DNA from: Cyrtodaria siliqua
Taxonomy: Eukaryota > Mollusca > Bivalvia > Adapedonta > Hiatellidae
Reading direction: 5' to 3'
Assembly: GCA_037043455.1 (NCBI GenBank)
Contig: JAWPHD010010205.1
Location: 32,104-96,103 of the forward strand
Length of the DNA stretch: 64,000 nt
The translations under genes and the position numbers were made by a program. Shown here one piece after another: positions 22,700 to 35,079 of the stretch. The notes under the pieces are model-generated. The model did no database searches, had not been told where the DNA came from, and was given only the letters and a program-made list of their open reading frames with translations. How positions within the stretch are numbered: the stretch's first letter is position 1; every line of letters starts with the position of its first letter.

Positions 22700-22816
22700 T
22701 GACATTGAACTATTCTAATAATTAATATTAATGATCGCAGATATGCAAGTTACGTATTAAAACTAACGGGACGCCGCGAGTTTTAGAGAAATCAATATTG
22801 CCATGTATCTCTTTAA
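22700..22816. mobile_element. TTAA-AGGGAC MITE, right half
   Basis: ACGGGACGCCGCGAGTTTTA followed by AATATTGCCATGTATCTCTTTAA is the right terminus. The left half is absent, cut close to the end of the composite element at 22,690. Confidence 0.65.
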
Positions 22817-22840
22817 CGATTTGCTTTATATCCTGTTGTA

Positions 22841-24000
22841 ACGCTAAATGTAAAAACGTCGCTAAGTGAAACATGTGTAAATGCAAACGTCTTTAAATGT
22901 AAAAACGTGAGCGTCGCTAAATGTAATAAAAAAGGAGCTAAATGTAAAAACATTTATTTGCTGCTAAGTGTAAAAAGAAAAGGCGACATATGTAAAAAAT
23001 GAGTGTAGAACAGTAATGTATGTATTGGAAGATGTACATATGTAAATACTTTAATATGTTTAACACGGTATACGATGAAACGAATATGTTGTATGCACAC
23101 GATGATTCACACAGGATAGACACTATTCGGTCAGAACAGATTCATGGTTTCGTTATTGATGTAGTTGCGTCTCAATAGGACAATTATTGTGTGGTTAAAT
23201 GGGTTTTGTGTTGTTTACTGTTATAATTGAGACCCTACGCTTTATGTATTTCCCAGTGATAATAATATGTTATTTACCCATAAATATATAATGCATGAGA
23301 TTGAGGATATAATTACAAACAATTGGTACGTAATTATTGTGTTGGAATATGGCGCAATTCATTCATTCATTCGTTGACTTGGATTAGTTCGATAGCCATT
23401 GGCATTCACTAGTCACATGACTAACTTGAGACACACACCAATGTGACCTATATGGCCTAACTTGGTTAGAGAGTGTAACAAGTATAGAAATAGAAATAGT
23501 TGTAGAAGTAGTAGCAGCAGTGGCAGTAGTATTAGTAGTAGTAATAGCAACGGCAGTAGTAGTAGTAGTAGGTAGTAATAGTAGTGGAAGTACTAGTAGT
23601 AGCAATAGCAGTAGCAGTAGTAGCTATGATAACCATAGCTCAAATGGCCTTTTGGCCATATGTAGTAAGGCTAAATTTAAAAACGTCGCTAAATGTTAAA
23701 TGTAAAGACTTTTGTCGTTAAAAGTAAAAAGGGTGAATTGAAATCTCGAAAAATGTACAATGATGTAAACACACAAAATGACATATGATACTGTACTATC
23801 AAAATATGGTTGTAAAGTTTTGTTTTCTTATGTTTTTATTCAAAATGTCACATTTTTACATATGTCGCTTTTTCCTTTTATACTTAGCAACAAAAAAAAT
23901 ATTTTTACATTTAGCTCCTTCTTTATTACATTTAGCGACACTCACGTTTTTACATTTAAAGACGATTACATTTACATTTAGCCACCCCGACGTTTTGCTA
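22841..24000. mobile_element. 1.16 kb element with ~160 bp terminal inverted repeats
   Basis: The left arm (22,841-23,012) is repeated inverted at 23,830-24,000, both carrying GTCTTTAAATGTAAAAACGT, GTCGCTAAATGTAATAAA, GGAGCTAAATGTAAAAA and GCGACATATGTAAAAA in the same order. The arms are built from a short repeated phrase, CTAAATGTAAAAACG. The ~820 bp centre has no transposase-like frame; it holds an imperfect AGT/GTA trinucleotide array at 23,485-23,620. Related phrases (CACCATTTTTACATATGTGA) near 26,320-26,350 suggest relatives. Superfamily unknown. Confidence 0.75.
23485..23620. repeat. Imperfect (GTA/GCA)n array
   Basis: GTAGTAGTAGCAGCAGTGGC-type trinucleotides inside the long-TIR element. 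The apparent Thr/Leu-rich minus-strand frame is a by-product. Confidence 0.85.
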
Positions 24001-24215
24001 CATATCCCTTCTAAAGGAAAGTTCATATAAAATGTCTCATATTATGCTGCCTCAATAAAATAAGATATTTCAGGTATGACACCAAGCATGTGTTCAGTTC
24101 CCTAGGGAACGGTAACACGTTTTTTAAATTCGGATATCTTTATGTAATATTGCACATATTATAGTGTGCAATATTACAGATTGACATCGTACATATCACA
24201 GAGGTAACGTTACAA

Positions 24216-24438
24216 GGACATCCGTGACCGAGTTGGTAAAGACGCTGTATGTGAAACCTTCTCGCTTCTCACCGCTGTAGGTTAGAATCCCACTGGGAGC
24301 TCGACTTGTAAGTGAAAAAGTGTTGAATCTTACCAGATGGTTGGAGGTATAAAATACTGGTTCTACCCAGGAAAAAGTGGGTAGTCTTCATCCACCAGGA
24401 ACATGTATACCGTCATATATAGTCTAAATGTAGTGACT
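24216..24438 (+). mobile_element. tRNA-headed SINE
   Basis: The head has TGACCGAGTTGGTAAAGACG (A-box) and TAGGTTAGAATCCC (B-box). The body follows: TTGTAAGTGAAAAAGTG, ATGGTTGGAGGTATAAAATA, CTGGTTCTACCCAGG. The body is shared, inverted, with 40.2 and 43.4 kb, which defines a family. The tail passes into ATC-ATA repeats at 24,438-24,470. Confidence 0.75.
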
Positions 24439-24560
24439 ATCATAATCATATAATCATAATCATAATCTTTATTGTTTCACTCAGGTTACAACATATATGA
24501 AATACATGAAATAACAACATGAGGCATAGTACACAAAATATGATGTTATATAACGGGGTA
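24438..24560 (-). mobile_element. LINE 3' tail-like sequence with (ATGATT)n
   Basis: On the minus strand GTAACCTGAGTGAAACAATA then AAAGATTATGATTATGATT. AATAAA followed by a short microsatellite tail is typical of CR1/L2-type and related LINE 3' ends. No coding part recognised upstream. Confidence 0.4.
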
Positions 24561-25430
24561 GGGGTACGTGGGATGTAAGTAGAAGAAGTAGCAGGTAAGG
24601 GAGAAGTGAGGCTATGATTACATAGTTAGATGTAGAATACTAGAGCAGTTGCAATTCAGTATTATTACTTTGTGGCGATTATTATGCACTTGATGAATCA
24701 GTTTTAAGTGTGGTGCACATTTTAATACAATTCGATACAGAAACAAATGAGTAGAATAGTCTATTTAAATTGCAATATACCACACTGCAGAGAGAAAAAC
24801 CAAGAAACGTGACAGAGGGTATAAGTTGTTCCTTTGTCAGTTACGTTTTTTCTTTTTCTTTTTTTTAAATATATATATATATAAGTTATATATTTTTTTT
24901 TATACAGGAATTCGTACTAAATGTAGCTCTTGCGAACTATTAAAGCTAATTTAAGGGGAGCGGGTGGTGTGAAATGCAAAAGCAAATAAATAAATAAAAA
25001 ATAAATAAATATTATTATATTACTATGAGGAAGAGAATACAAAGTGTTCCCTACTGAAAGCCCTTTCCAATACGAAAACGAAAACAGGAAAGGATACGTT
25101 CGTGGGAATCTTCGAGTTTGTAATAAAATGGCCGGGCTATCACCGTTGAAAGGCATACTGTTTATTATTTTGGAGACTAGGGTGGCCACAAGAAAAACGT
25201 GCATGGATGGAATGTTTGTAGTGGCGTGCTGTCATTGACTGTATGTACCGATAGTATTAATGTTGGCTGCATTTGCACGTGCAAACTGTGTCTTGGTGTT
25301 TATTAGGTTCAGCGAACTTACGTTACAACACGCCTTACCGTTCACGACACACAGAATCGGAACGTATGCCTGCTCGAAGTATATTTAAACGAAACTGATT
25401 CCTATACAAAACATACACAACCATTTGGAG
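24561..25430. other. Unrecognised sequence
   Basis: T-rich and (AT)n sequence near 24,845-24,905. The frames around 24,917-25,238 overlap on both strands with no homology seen. Confidence 0.5.
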
Positions 25431-25433
25431 ATA

Positions 25434-25793
25434 GGGTCACAAAGGGAAGGGGATGTGTTGGGTGGGGAATAATGTAACAGGGGAATTGAAATAGGGTCAC
25501 AAAGGGAAGGGGATGTGTTGGGTGGGGTATAATGTAACAGGGGAATTGAAATAGGGTCACATAGGGAAGGGGATGTGTTGGGTGGGGAATAGTGTAACAG
25601 GGGAATTGAAATAGGGTCACAAAGGGAAGGGGATGTGTTGGGTGGGGAATAATGTAACAGGGGAATTGAAATAAGGTCACAAAGGGAAGGGGATGTGTTG
25701 GGTGGGGAATAATGTAACAGGGGAATTGAAATAGGGTCACAAGGGGAAGGGGATGTGCTGGGTGGGGAATAATGTAACAGGGGAATTGAAATT
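25434..25793. repeat. 60 bp minisatellite, six units
   Basis: Units contain GGTCACAAAGGGAAGGGGAT and GTGTTGGGTGGGGAATAATG, are almost identical, and differ by single bases. 60 is a multiple of three, so 112-150 residue minus-strand frames (repeats of CDPISIPLLHYSPPNTSP type) stay open in two registers at once, which argues against real coding. Confidence 0.9.
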
Positions 25794-25799
25794 GGAATC

Positions 25800-27590
25800 A
25801 GATAGTCCAAAACCATTCGAAATACGGAAGACGGCAAGACAGTTTAATACGTTATTAAAAAACAACAACAAAACACTAAAATTTCGGAACGTCATTTAAG
25901 CAACGTGTTCTTACGTGTTCCCACGGTAATACATACAATAAAATCCCGATGTTAAGGCGATTACTGATGTATTTGTTGAACCTTACAAAACCAAAGCGTC
26001 TAGATCACTATCATAAATGGTTGTAACTATTCTTTTCTTCAGACCATTGAACCGAATACTTAATATCTTACAAATTAGCGCAGGTATTTGATTGTTAGCT
26101 TTTAAACCATGGCCCACTGTTTATACTCAAAACTGAAGCATGAAATAAATAGTAAGTTTTATCCATCGGATGACTATTTTCTGTCTTATCGATAGTATCA
26201 TTTTACTTTTGCTTTTATGTGATGATTTTTTCAGCACGTGTAAAATACAATAGAAATGCAAATAATTGTTTACATATGTAACCAATCGTGCGTGGTATGT
26301 CTTTACATACGTGACCATTTTTAAAAATATGTCACCATTTTTACATATGTGACACTTTTTTTACGTTTAAGATTCCTACAGAGTATACTGATGCGAATAA
26401 ACTATTGTCTTAGTAAGTTCACATTTAAACTGACCGATCTTCTTTTATAATTTTTTTTTCAATTTTACATCGACAAAGCCCTCCAATAAAACTGGTCTAG
26501 TTTCAACAATGCAAATGGAAGTATATAAGTATATACATGTACTACCTATAGTAAAATAGTCATGGGAGCACTATAACATTCTTATTAACCTACCATAAAA
26601 TGGAAAATGTCCCGTAGTTTTGTTACTCTGAACGAAAGCAAATTACTATTCTGAATGACGGTTGACCAATTTTCCGGCAATTTAACGTTCAACATGGCCG
26701 AAAATTGATTTGGACTCCCTGCTTGATAGCTTTGTGATAAAGCCGACCATGGGAAAAGTGTAATGAACATTTTGAATTGTAACGTACTTTCAATTATCTA
26801 AACACCCGAGAAACACCTGAGACAAGTGAAGTTATATCTTTAACCTGTAATTTAGTGGAGTAAGTAATAGGATTAGGAGAGCTGTTGTTGTACCCGCGTC
26901 CATAGCACCACCCACCTGTTAATGACTGTCTTCAGGGCATATACATTTCGATAGCAGTTGTCTGAGCTTAAATGACAGGCTGGTGTCATAGTGACCTTTC
27001 TCAAGACTTGGACAAAATGGCGACCTGATAGGCTTGTCAAAATATTATGTTTTTTCACGTGACATAAGCCATGAAGATTGTTGTCTCCGGAAAAGATTTC
27101 TGTTTGGAAAAGTCTAACAACATTTATTCGTAGATTCAAAATGTTATATCTCATTAAAGCGATGAACTAATACTGATAATGAGCTGAAAGTACAGGAAAT
27201 AGAACATTATACCCAAAAGGATCACAGTGAACTCGTAAAATTGTCTAGGTGTTGGTTTGCCTTTTATATGTTATCGACAACCCAGAGTACATTTAAACGG
27301 TCGCGACCAGCATATTAATAACACAAATTAAATACCCTTATTATAAATAATGCGGGATTTATATATAGATCTACTTGCACTTTGACTGATGCATGAATTT
27401 TGCGACACATAAACATTGTTTCTAGCGCATTTGACATTCTGCAATCCGATTGAGTTAAAACATGTGACGTCATTTAGCTTCATTTTTAATACATTTATCA
27501 GAATAACTATCAAAACGTATAAAATGCGTTGAAAACAGGTTAACCAGTATAAAAATGTTGACGCATCTCCATTTAGAAAATGCAACATTT
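25800..27590. other. Unrecognised sequence
   Basis: No gene supported. ACATATGTAACC, ACATACGTGACC and ACATATGTGACA recur at 26,270-26,350 and resemble the arms of the 22.8-24.0 kb element. Confidence 0.5.
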
Positions 27591-27594
27591 AAAA

Positions 27595-27760
27595 GACTAT
27601 TATACTTAAAAGTTCAATAGATTTAAAAGTAGATACAACAGCTGAGGAGGAAATGTATATCATTCACAGATTGCAGTCAACCAAAAATACATATCATTTA
27701 CCAGGATATCTAGAAGCAAAGTATGCGCAGATACGCAAACATAAAAGGGTTAAAGATGAA
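27595..27760 (+). mobile_element. Fragment of the 38.8 kb dispersed family
   Basis: AAAGTAGATACAACAGC, GGAAATGTATATCATTCACAG and ACATAAAAGGGTTAAAGATG follow the order of 38,896-39,015 with substitutions and indels. Confidence 0.5.
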
Positions 27761-29636
27761 TGGCCACCCTTTTTGTAGTATTATCAATTAACAAATTTAA
27801 CGTAATATTACTTTTACCACTGCGTGACTGCACGAATCTGAATTGTACAGCTGCACAACTTTTGCCAATTAATACATTTGCTAAATACATTTACCTGTGG
27901 CTTAATTTACCTCTTCAAAGTTTTCTTTTATATTCTCAAAATTATATTTACACAAGAAATAAATCAGTTTCAGGCAAAAATATTCCAATTTAACAGGTTT
28001 TACCAAAATCTTGTAATTTAGTAGTATGGGGTGCAAGGAACGATAACTCTGCGCGGAGATTGCAAAATGACGTCAACTACATCAAGGTGGCGGTTCGCAG
28101 GGGGATGACTTTTGACCTTCGATTCCGGTCGTGGTATTTTTCTGTTTACATTGAACTTAAGACGGTTAACCATTTTTTTTCCTATTTACGGTGGCACATG
28201 TACATGGTTCGTAATCTTGTTTAACGGCTCCGCTTATGCGACCTTTAAAATACCATAGTTCGCGCACATTAATACAAAATCAATACAGCGAACCCCCATT
28301 GATGTCAAGAGTATCATACTTTTTAAAACATGTGGTAAACATGCTCAAAAATAAAGGTGACCCGCCTTTCCACCGCCCCCATAAATACTAAATGTACTTA
28401 TCTAGTTAATAGGATAGAGCTTTTGGGGAAAAAACTACAATATAATAAATACCTAAAACCTGCCAACACTAACTTATAAATTAGGTTCAAAAGTTTATGT
28501 AATCAAAGCATTTACCAATTTAAGGTACAGCTGATTCGTTAAGGCTATTTAATCAGATAGAGCACACATCTGCGTATGCGTCAAAACACACAAACAATAA
28601 TTACGGTAATAAATGGTATCTTGACATTTCACAGTATACAATATCTTTAAACGAATGACATTTTGTGTGTGGGCACATCAGTAAAAGTTGGGTGTGTACG
28701 CATATCAAGTCAATCAATAATTTTTGTAACACTTTTGAGACTTTTTCAAATATTATTTATTCGATTTATTCGCCCCAGCCTGACATGTCGTGACATTATA
28801 TCATTGTAGCACTGATTAATTGGCATAATCACATTCACAAGCGCTTAACTTAATATTTAATACGTTTTAATACTCAGATTATGCATGAATACAGCCAGCG
28901 CAATGCCTTAAATGATAGTTAATTTAATGCGGCCATAAAGTTTTAACTTGAAATACCTCCAGTAGTGTGTACCGTATCGCTATAGTACAGGGAGTGTAAA
29001 TGTATCAGGTATACGTGCAAAGTCAGCATAAAAAAATCCGGGATAAAAGTTTACAGATTTAAATCGAGATTGCCGTGACCTTGGGCTATCACATTTCCCA
29101 AGTCGTATGTAATAGTTACAGTCATTTTAAGCATTTATACATAGCTTGGGAGAACTTTTTACCCATTATTTTGCTTTCCAGTACTCCAAGAGGAGCAGTC
29201 TTTTGGGTTGAATCTTTCTAGAAACGTTACAAAGTCGTTTATCCAAACCATATCCAGGTGTTCAAGTCATTAAATAATGTATATATGCCGATTTAAAGTA
29301 TATTTTTTATTCACGGGTTCCTAAAATACCAGAGATTGAATATGCGTTAAATAAATTATGAGTTGGTAGCTCTTAATTCGACCTTCCCGTTTTGGGTTAT
29401 GGCTTGGCTGGTTAAAGCCGTTTATCTTGTGTCCGCAGTAGAGTTCGGATTTTCAAAATATGTAAGTTAGTTGTTCAACTCATCGTCAGTAGGTTTAGAA
29501 ACGGTATACATACTTTATAAATTGTGCCTGTTGATGGCTAGATAGGGACTTCCAAAAGATGCAACAGCATTAGTTCAGCTCTTCGCAAGTTCACAGAAGC
29601 CTACGATTGAACCGTTACCATGATCCCCTTCATATA
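27761..29636. other. Unrecognised sequence
   Basis: No gene recognised. A CRE-like octamer TGACGTCA lies at about 28,068 within a relatively GC-rich stretch (28,020-28,140). Confidence 0.5.
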
Positions 29637-29848
29637 TATTTGTAAGAACGGAAAATATATGTGTAAGAACGGAATATATATGTGTAAGAACTGAATATAT
29701 ATGTGTAAGAACGTAATATATATGCGTAAGAACGGAATATATATGTGTAAGAACGGAATATATATTTGTAAGAACGGAAAATATATATGTAAGAACGGAA
29801 TATATATGTGTAAGAACTGAATATATATGTGTAAGAAGGGAAGACATA
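29637..29848. repeat. 21 bp minisatellite, ten units
   Basis: TGTAAGAACGGAATATATATG repeats exactly every 21 bp from 29,641 to 29,830 with rare substitutions (GGAAAATATAT, CTGAATATATA). The minus-strand frame of repeated SVLTHIY is a by-product. Confidence 0.92.
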
Positions 29849-29849
29849 T

Positions 29850-30515
29850 TCATCGCCGAATCCAACAACAATTGAAATTTTGTATTAGATATGTTAATGT
29901 TGTTTACAGTTTTTTTGCATATAAAACATTTAAATGATATAAAACACTATAAATGCTTACGGGCACCCATTAAATATCTTTATTGAGGAAAAGTCAACGT
30001 GTTTAAAAGTAAGAGTTAAGGAAAAGTGTTTTATTATGGGTGGTGAGATGATAATATATTTCGATCTTGAGAAGGCCTGAAGTTGAATGTCCTTTGATTA
30101 AGAAATATACTATCAATTTAGGAATGATTGTTTGCTTACGGCTTGCTTTCATTGTTAAACTATCAATCACATACCATTACAAACACATGTGAATAAGTCG
30201 CACTCACTCTAGCACGACTTTGTACACGCCCTTTTTTTAAGATTAATAGCTCGATGATTTTAATATACGTACATGAAGTCCCTCGTACACGAAAATTTTC
30301 TCAGTGTAAGCTTACAACAAATGAATTGTGTACATTTTGTTAAGGAAACCTGGGACGTTTTAACCTTCAATCCATGGAAAATATATGTACTTGGACTGGA
30401 AATTTGGGTATAAGCTGTGTGTTTATAAACGGTAGATACATCGAACAGGAAATTATCATCACAGAACACAGTTAACACATTCAAAACAATCAACAAAATA
30501 AAAGCAAAATATGCT
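29850..30515. other. Unrecognised sequence
   Basis: No gene or repeat recognised. Confidence 0.5.
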
Positions 30516-30760
30516 AGACCCCAAACATAAAAGGCTTGACAAAAGGACCGCCTCCTTGGAACGGTCAGTGGCAAATTGACCGCAGGAGTTTAAACCAGGT
30601 TCTAGGGTGCACCGAATCTCCTCTTACCTTAGCAGTATAATAAATAAGGAAATCCCCGTCAGTCTATATCGTCTAACAAATAAACTAGGCAGCATTAAAA
30701 TTCAATATACATATAACACAAAGATGATCATGTATATATGAATATAAAACAAACCAGCTT
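30516..30760 (+). mobile_element. Fragment of the 38.8 kb dispersed family
   Basis: AACATAAAAGGCTTGACAAA, TTGGAACGGTCAGTGG, GGTTTAAACC-like, TAACAAATAAACTAGGCAGC match 38,995-39,190 in order. The overlapping minus-strand frame at 30,260-30,574 is therefore not a gene start. Confidence 0.65.
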
Positions 30761-31603
30761 TTTAGGTTCACAAAAGCCACCTACGACTGCATTACTGCGA
30801 AATCTTGAGTTGTGATCCTATATACACTACTATACAGTATATTGTCAACCAGCAGTCGCGGTATACTTTTTCAGCATGGATCTCGAATCAAACTGGGAGG
30901 AAAATGAAGAATCAATCCATCAATTAATCAAACCTTAGTAAACTGGCATTTGAGTATACACATTCCTCTGACATTAGGGTTAAGGTAAACTTGGCAATTG
31001 TATATTTATAATACGAGTTCGTGTGTCTAGTTGTGTTCTTGTAATTTGTTGTTTTTTCGTCAGGAAGGTATGCGAAGTCGAAGGCAAAAACTGGAGATCG
31101 AAGCCGAAAAGTAGACATGTTCGACTTTCGCCTTCGATTTCACTTAACATTGTGTGCAAAATTTCAACTTCGACTTGTCCCCAACAGCATGGACCTTAGT
31201 TAATACTTCAATTTACACCCATAGCTGATTGTCTTGTCTTTGATGATTTAACACTTGCTATCTCAGCTGGGTAAGGCAGGACACACAGCACAAACACTTC
31301 AATATGACATACGCGTCTACAGTACGACGGAACGGGGTTTAGATTAGTGCAAAATTAAATCAGTGTTATATGATACAATTAATTCGAATTGCATAATGTG
31401 AATGTTCACACAACATAAGTTAGAAATAACTTCGCGGTACGTTGAGTTGAATGTGAATAAAATACCACGAAGCAATAAAGCCATAAATTGATTTGTTGTG
31501 TGACGTAGAGCATCTTACGAGCGTCTATTTCCATATAAGGACATGTTAGGATAACTATAGGGTGATTCAGGCATTCAGTCGCAGATCCAGGTGGTGTGTG
31601 TGT

Positions 31604-31629
31604 GGGGGGGGGGGGGGGGGGGGGGGGGG
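31604..31629 (+). repeat. 26-base poly-G run
   Basis: Uninterrupted G at 31,604-31,629, preceded by a GTGTGTGTG run. Such a length is prone to slippage, so true length may differ. Confidence 0.9.
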
Positions 31630-32999
31630 TATCTGAAAATTATGACCATGTATTATACATGTTTTGCTATGGAAACGAAAAATATACTCCACATCCTGAA
31701 CCCAATTTCCCCCAAAAGGAGAAAATAATCTACGACGCCCTAAAAGTTGTTAAAACGGACCGAGCTTCATATGATGGCGCAATGTGACCTATACATTATA
31801 ATAAATTTGATCGAAAATGATGCATGCGTAAACTAATGATGCAGACGCCATTGTTCACCTATGTAGTGGTTGCGTGTTTGATCTACAGGGTGATGGACGT
31901 TATCACCACGCTACGTATGTATTTAAATGTTAAATCTATAAAACGCTGCAACATAGCAACTAATTTACTTGATGTAAAGCTTTTAAGGTTATGTATAGGT
32001 TGACATGCGACATATGATGATGTGCACGTAAAAGTACAATCACAACATATCAATGGAAACTTCGGCTGGCATGGCTTAAAACGGTGTGCAGGTTGTTGCA
32101 CGAAATGACAAGGTAACACAAACGATTTGTTTCCGTTGTCCAAGATGATTGTGATTGCTAAAGAAATCATACTCGCTAGTTTGTTCCACTACTTGCTTAC
32201 GGCGACCTTGACCTTCAAGCGGATAGTTGGTTTTAAAAAACATGATAAAATGTGAAATAATGATCAAAATACCATACACACAAAATAATGGAGATATGGC
32301 ATGTAGAAAATTTGCAGAGAGACATACATATATTATATAGGTGTGGAGGCGGCCATTTTGGAATGATCAGTTTATTAAGCCCTTTCCACAAATATATTTG
32401 TGGTAGATATGACATACTGATATATATCGTTTGAAGCAAATAAAATCAGCAAGTGTATAAATATGAGTATGCGACGTCATAAATGTATACTTTGTATGAC
32501 CATTTTATGACTTTATATTTATTTGCAGAGATTGGTCTCTTCTTTGTTTTAAATGATAATTTAATAGTTTATATCAATATATGACATATATGGTAAAAAC
32601 GCTTGGGGAATAGGGCAACAACCCCTGACCTTATATTGTCATATGTTGGCAGGGTTAAGTGACATTTTATGAAGCGTCGTACGCGTTTTATTACCTATCA
32701 CTTACCGCACATCATTACCTGATCCAAGATTGTTGTTTTCACCTCAATGTGGGAAACATGACAGCACTTTGGCTATCAATATTTCCCCCTAAAGGTGACA
32801 AGAAAAGGTGAACAGATCCAATGAAGCATAAAGGTTGTGTGACTGTTATATTCAAACGATGACGCTCATTAAAGGTATAACAGTGTATATAAATCAAAGC
32901 ACTGAAAGTGATGAATGCGGCGGGGTTTGTGTAACGAACAAAATCTGAATAAGATGAACATGCCATGAATAACAAAGTGCAGGGGAAATGAATAGAAAT

Positions 33000-33025
33000 G
33001 GGGGGGGGGGGGGGGGGGGAGGGGG
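33000..33025 (+). repeat. 20-base poly-G run plus GGGGG
   Basis: G at 33,000-33,019, A, then GGGGG. The open frames across it are low-complexity by-products. Confidence 0.9.
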
Positions 33026-34045
33026 AAATAGCGCCCGACGCGAGCTGTTCTTGCAATTTTTGCATCTTGTCAATTGGTATAGCATTCAGATCCGAAATGC
33101 CCCTCTATCTTTCTGTTCTTGCATGCTCTACAATCTATGAACGTTTTTACGGAATCCGATCTTATATACAGGTGATATAACGATAATAAGAGTTCTATAT
33201 ATGCTATATTCCAACACAATAACAATAAATTGGTGTCTAAATATGTTTCTTCATTTCGTCTTATCATTAATAATAATTCCCTGACATCGTAAATCACTAA
33301 ACAACTTTCGAAATAGTTGTTGCTATATACAATTATACATAATAAAGCAATAATCATGTTGTTTTCACGTTCAATCTGAAGTAAAATCAAATAAAACAAC
33401 GCCGTAACCAGAACGTTTTCCCCCAATATGATCAACTATTTTATTAGGTTAAACAAGCCAAATTCTGTAGACACAATTGATATATTGTCATTTGGAATAG
33501 TACATACATAGCTCGTCTTAGTTTAAGTCAGTTCTTCTCATTACATTCAGTTCTTGCAAACCCAGAGGCACTAATTATCTACGCGGAGGCATATAATTTG
33601 ATGCTGTTCGGCTGCCACTTGTGCTATTTTTAGCTCTCAGAGCTAATTTTAGCTCAAAAAAAATCTGACCATCCTTCAATTTTTGGTATACAGTTCTGTT
33701 AAAGTTGCAGCGGGGAGTTTGCTTCCCGCCGTAATAATAATCATAATATAAAAGGTTGCATATTATGTATTGATATGTGTGATTCGAATTAGATCAAATG
33801 AAAAAAAAAATTGCTTTATAATTGACTGTGGTAATCGCTGTCGAAGAACACATTCATTTCCTCTTTTTGTTAATGGTTACAAAGACTCTCTACTTCGTTT
33901 TTATTAAAATGGCAAGATGTAACTTACTACCTCGGCCTGCAATCGATAGTCTCCATCTATTTAATACAATATTCATAAAGGTTCTGCTGACGTGACAAAC
34001 TTTACATTTAATCGTTGAGTTGAACGTGATGTATCGTCTGTTTAA

Positions 34046-34200
34046 AGAATAGAATAGAATAGAATAGAATGAATAGAATAGAATAGAATAGAATAGAATA
34101 TATTAGATTAGATTATAATAGAATAGAATACTTTCATTCAGAGAAGCATTGTCACAAAGGTGTCTTCCATACATAGATTAGATATTACATTTATATAAGA
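34046..34200 (-). repeat. (AGAAT)n array at a LINE-tail-like end
   Basis: AGAATAGAATAGAAT pentamers run 34,046-34,130, interrupted by TATTAGATTAGATT. On the minus strand it follows CAATGCTTCTCTGAATGAAA, like a LINE 3' end that terminates in a microsatellite. Confidence 0.7.
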
Positions 34201-34305
34201 AAGTAATATCTGTACCATGAAAATAAAAAAAAACTATCTTATCATTAGAGATTCAGATATGAAATATATATATATTGTATATTTAAAAATTGCACTACAC
34301 GCATA

Positions 34306-34384
34306 TTAAAGGGGGTACATCAGGATTTTTCTAGAAACAGTAGGACACCTAGACCCCATACAAATCCTGATGTACTCCCTTTAA
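34306..34384. mobile_element. 79 bp micro-MITE
   Basis: TTAAAGGGGGTACATCAGGA (from 34,306) and TCCTGATGTACTCCCTTTAA (to 34,384) form 23 bp inverted repeats with one mismatch around a 33-base centre. TTAA at both ends suggests TTAA targeting. A half copy lies at 36,263-36,310. Confidence 0.8.
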
Positions 34385-34760
34385 ACGATTTGTAAAATTA
34401 CAATCAGTATCAGTGTCCGACTTAGTTTATATCTAATTCTTTCTTTTTGTTTCTGTTTGTAGCTTCCAATGAATCCCATTTTTCAGTATGTATTGCCATT
34501 CATATTAGCGTTTGTTTAGTGCTGTTTGGCGGCTGTATAAAATCGCCACTTACACTCAAAATATATGCTTATGGCTATAACTTTAAATATTCTGAATGCT
34601 CTTGTTTATTTTCTTGTCCTAATTCTGTGTCAGAAGAAGAACTTGATTATACAAATTGATGCAAAGCTAATTTGTCACAAACGACATACAGCAAAAACAA
34701 ATCAGTATATTAAAGCAGAATTGGCTCTATAATTTCTGTCTCCACTATATCGGCAAGCTT
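34385..34760. other. Unrecognised sequence
   Basis: No gene or repeat recognised. Confidence 0.5.
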
Positions 34761-35075
34761 CATATTATTTGGAGTCTCTCTCTCAGTCAGAGGGTGGGAG
34801 AATACAAACAACGCATTCCATATTATTTAGAGCCTCTGTCTCAATCAGATGGTGGGAGAATACAACCAACGCATTCCATATTATTTAGAGCCTCTCTCTC
34901 AGTCAGAGGATCGGAGAATACAAACAACGCATTCCATATTATTTAGAGCCTCTCTCTCAATCAGATGGTGGGAGAATACAAACAACGCATTTCATATTAT
35001 TTAGAGCCTCTCTCTCAATCAGATGGTGGGAGAATTCAAACAACGCATTTCATATTATTTAGAGTCTCTTTCTCA
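34761..35075. repeat. 58 bp minisatellite, about 5.4 units
   Basis: Starts of CATATTATTTAGAGCCTCTC occur at 34,761, 34,819, 34,877, 34,935, 34,993 and 35,051, exactly 58 bp apart, with few variants. Confidence 0.93.
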
Positions 35076-35079
35076 CACA

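Larger units (their letters stand above)
30761..34045. other. Mostly unrecognised sequence
   Basis: No gene supported. Contains two poly-G runs (listed separately), CGAAGTCGAAGGC / GCCTTCGATTTC imperfect inverted phrases at 31,075-31,140, and at about 32,490-32,620 a stretch (ATATTTATTTGCAGAGATT, TTTTAAATGATAATTTA, CATATATGGTAA) homologous to the centre and right arm of the fold-back element at 44.25-44.35 kb. Confidence 0.5.

Noticed and set aside
24917..25238. Overlapping frames near 25.1 kb as a small secreted protein
   Set aside because: Frames on both strands overlap, no signal beyond hydrophobic stretches, no homology recognised.
25385..25837. 112-150 residue Pro-rich minus-strand frames
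   Set aside because: Two registers of the same 60 bp repeat are open together, which is a property of the array and not of selection.
26585..26770. Minus-strand 61-residue frame as a gene
   Set aside because: Isolated, no homology, no flanking splice sites recognised.
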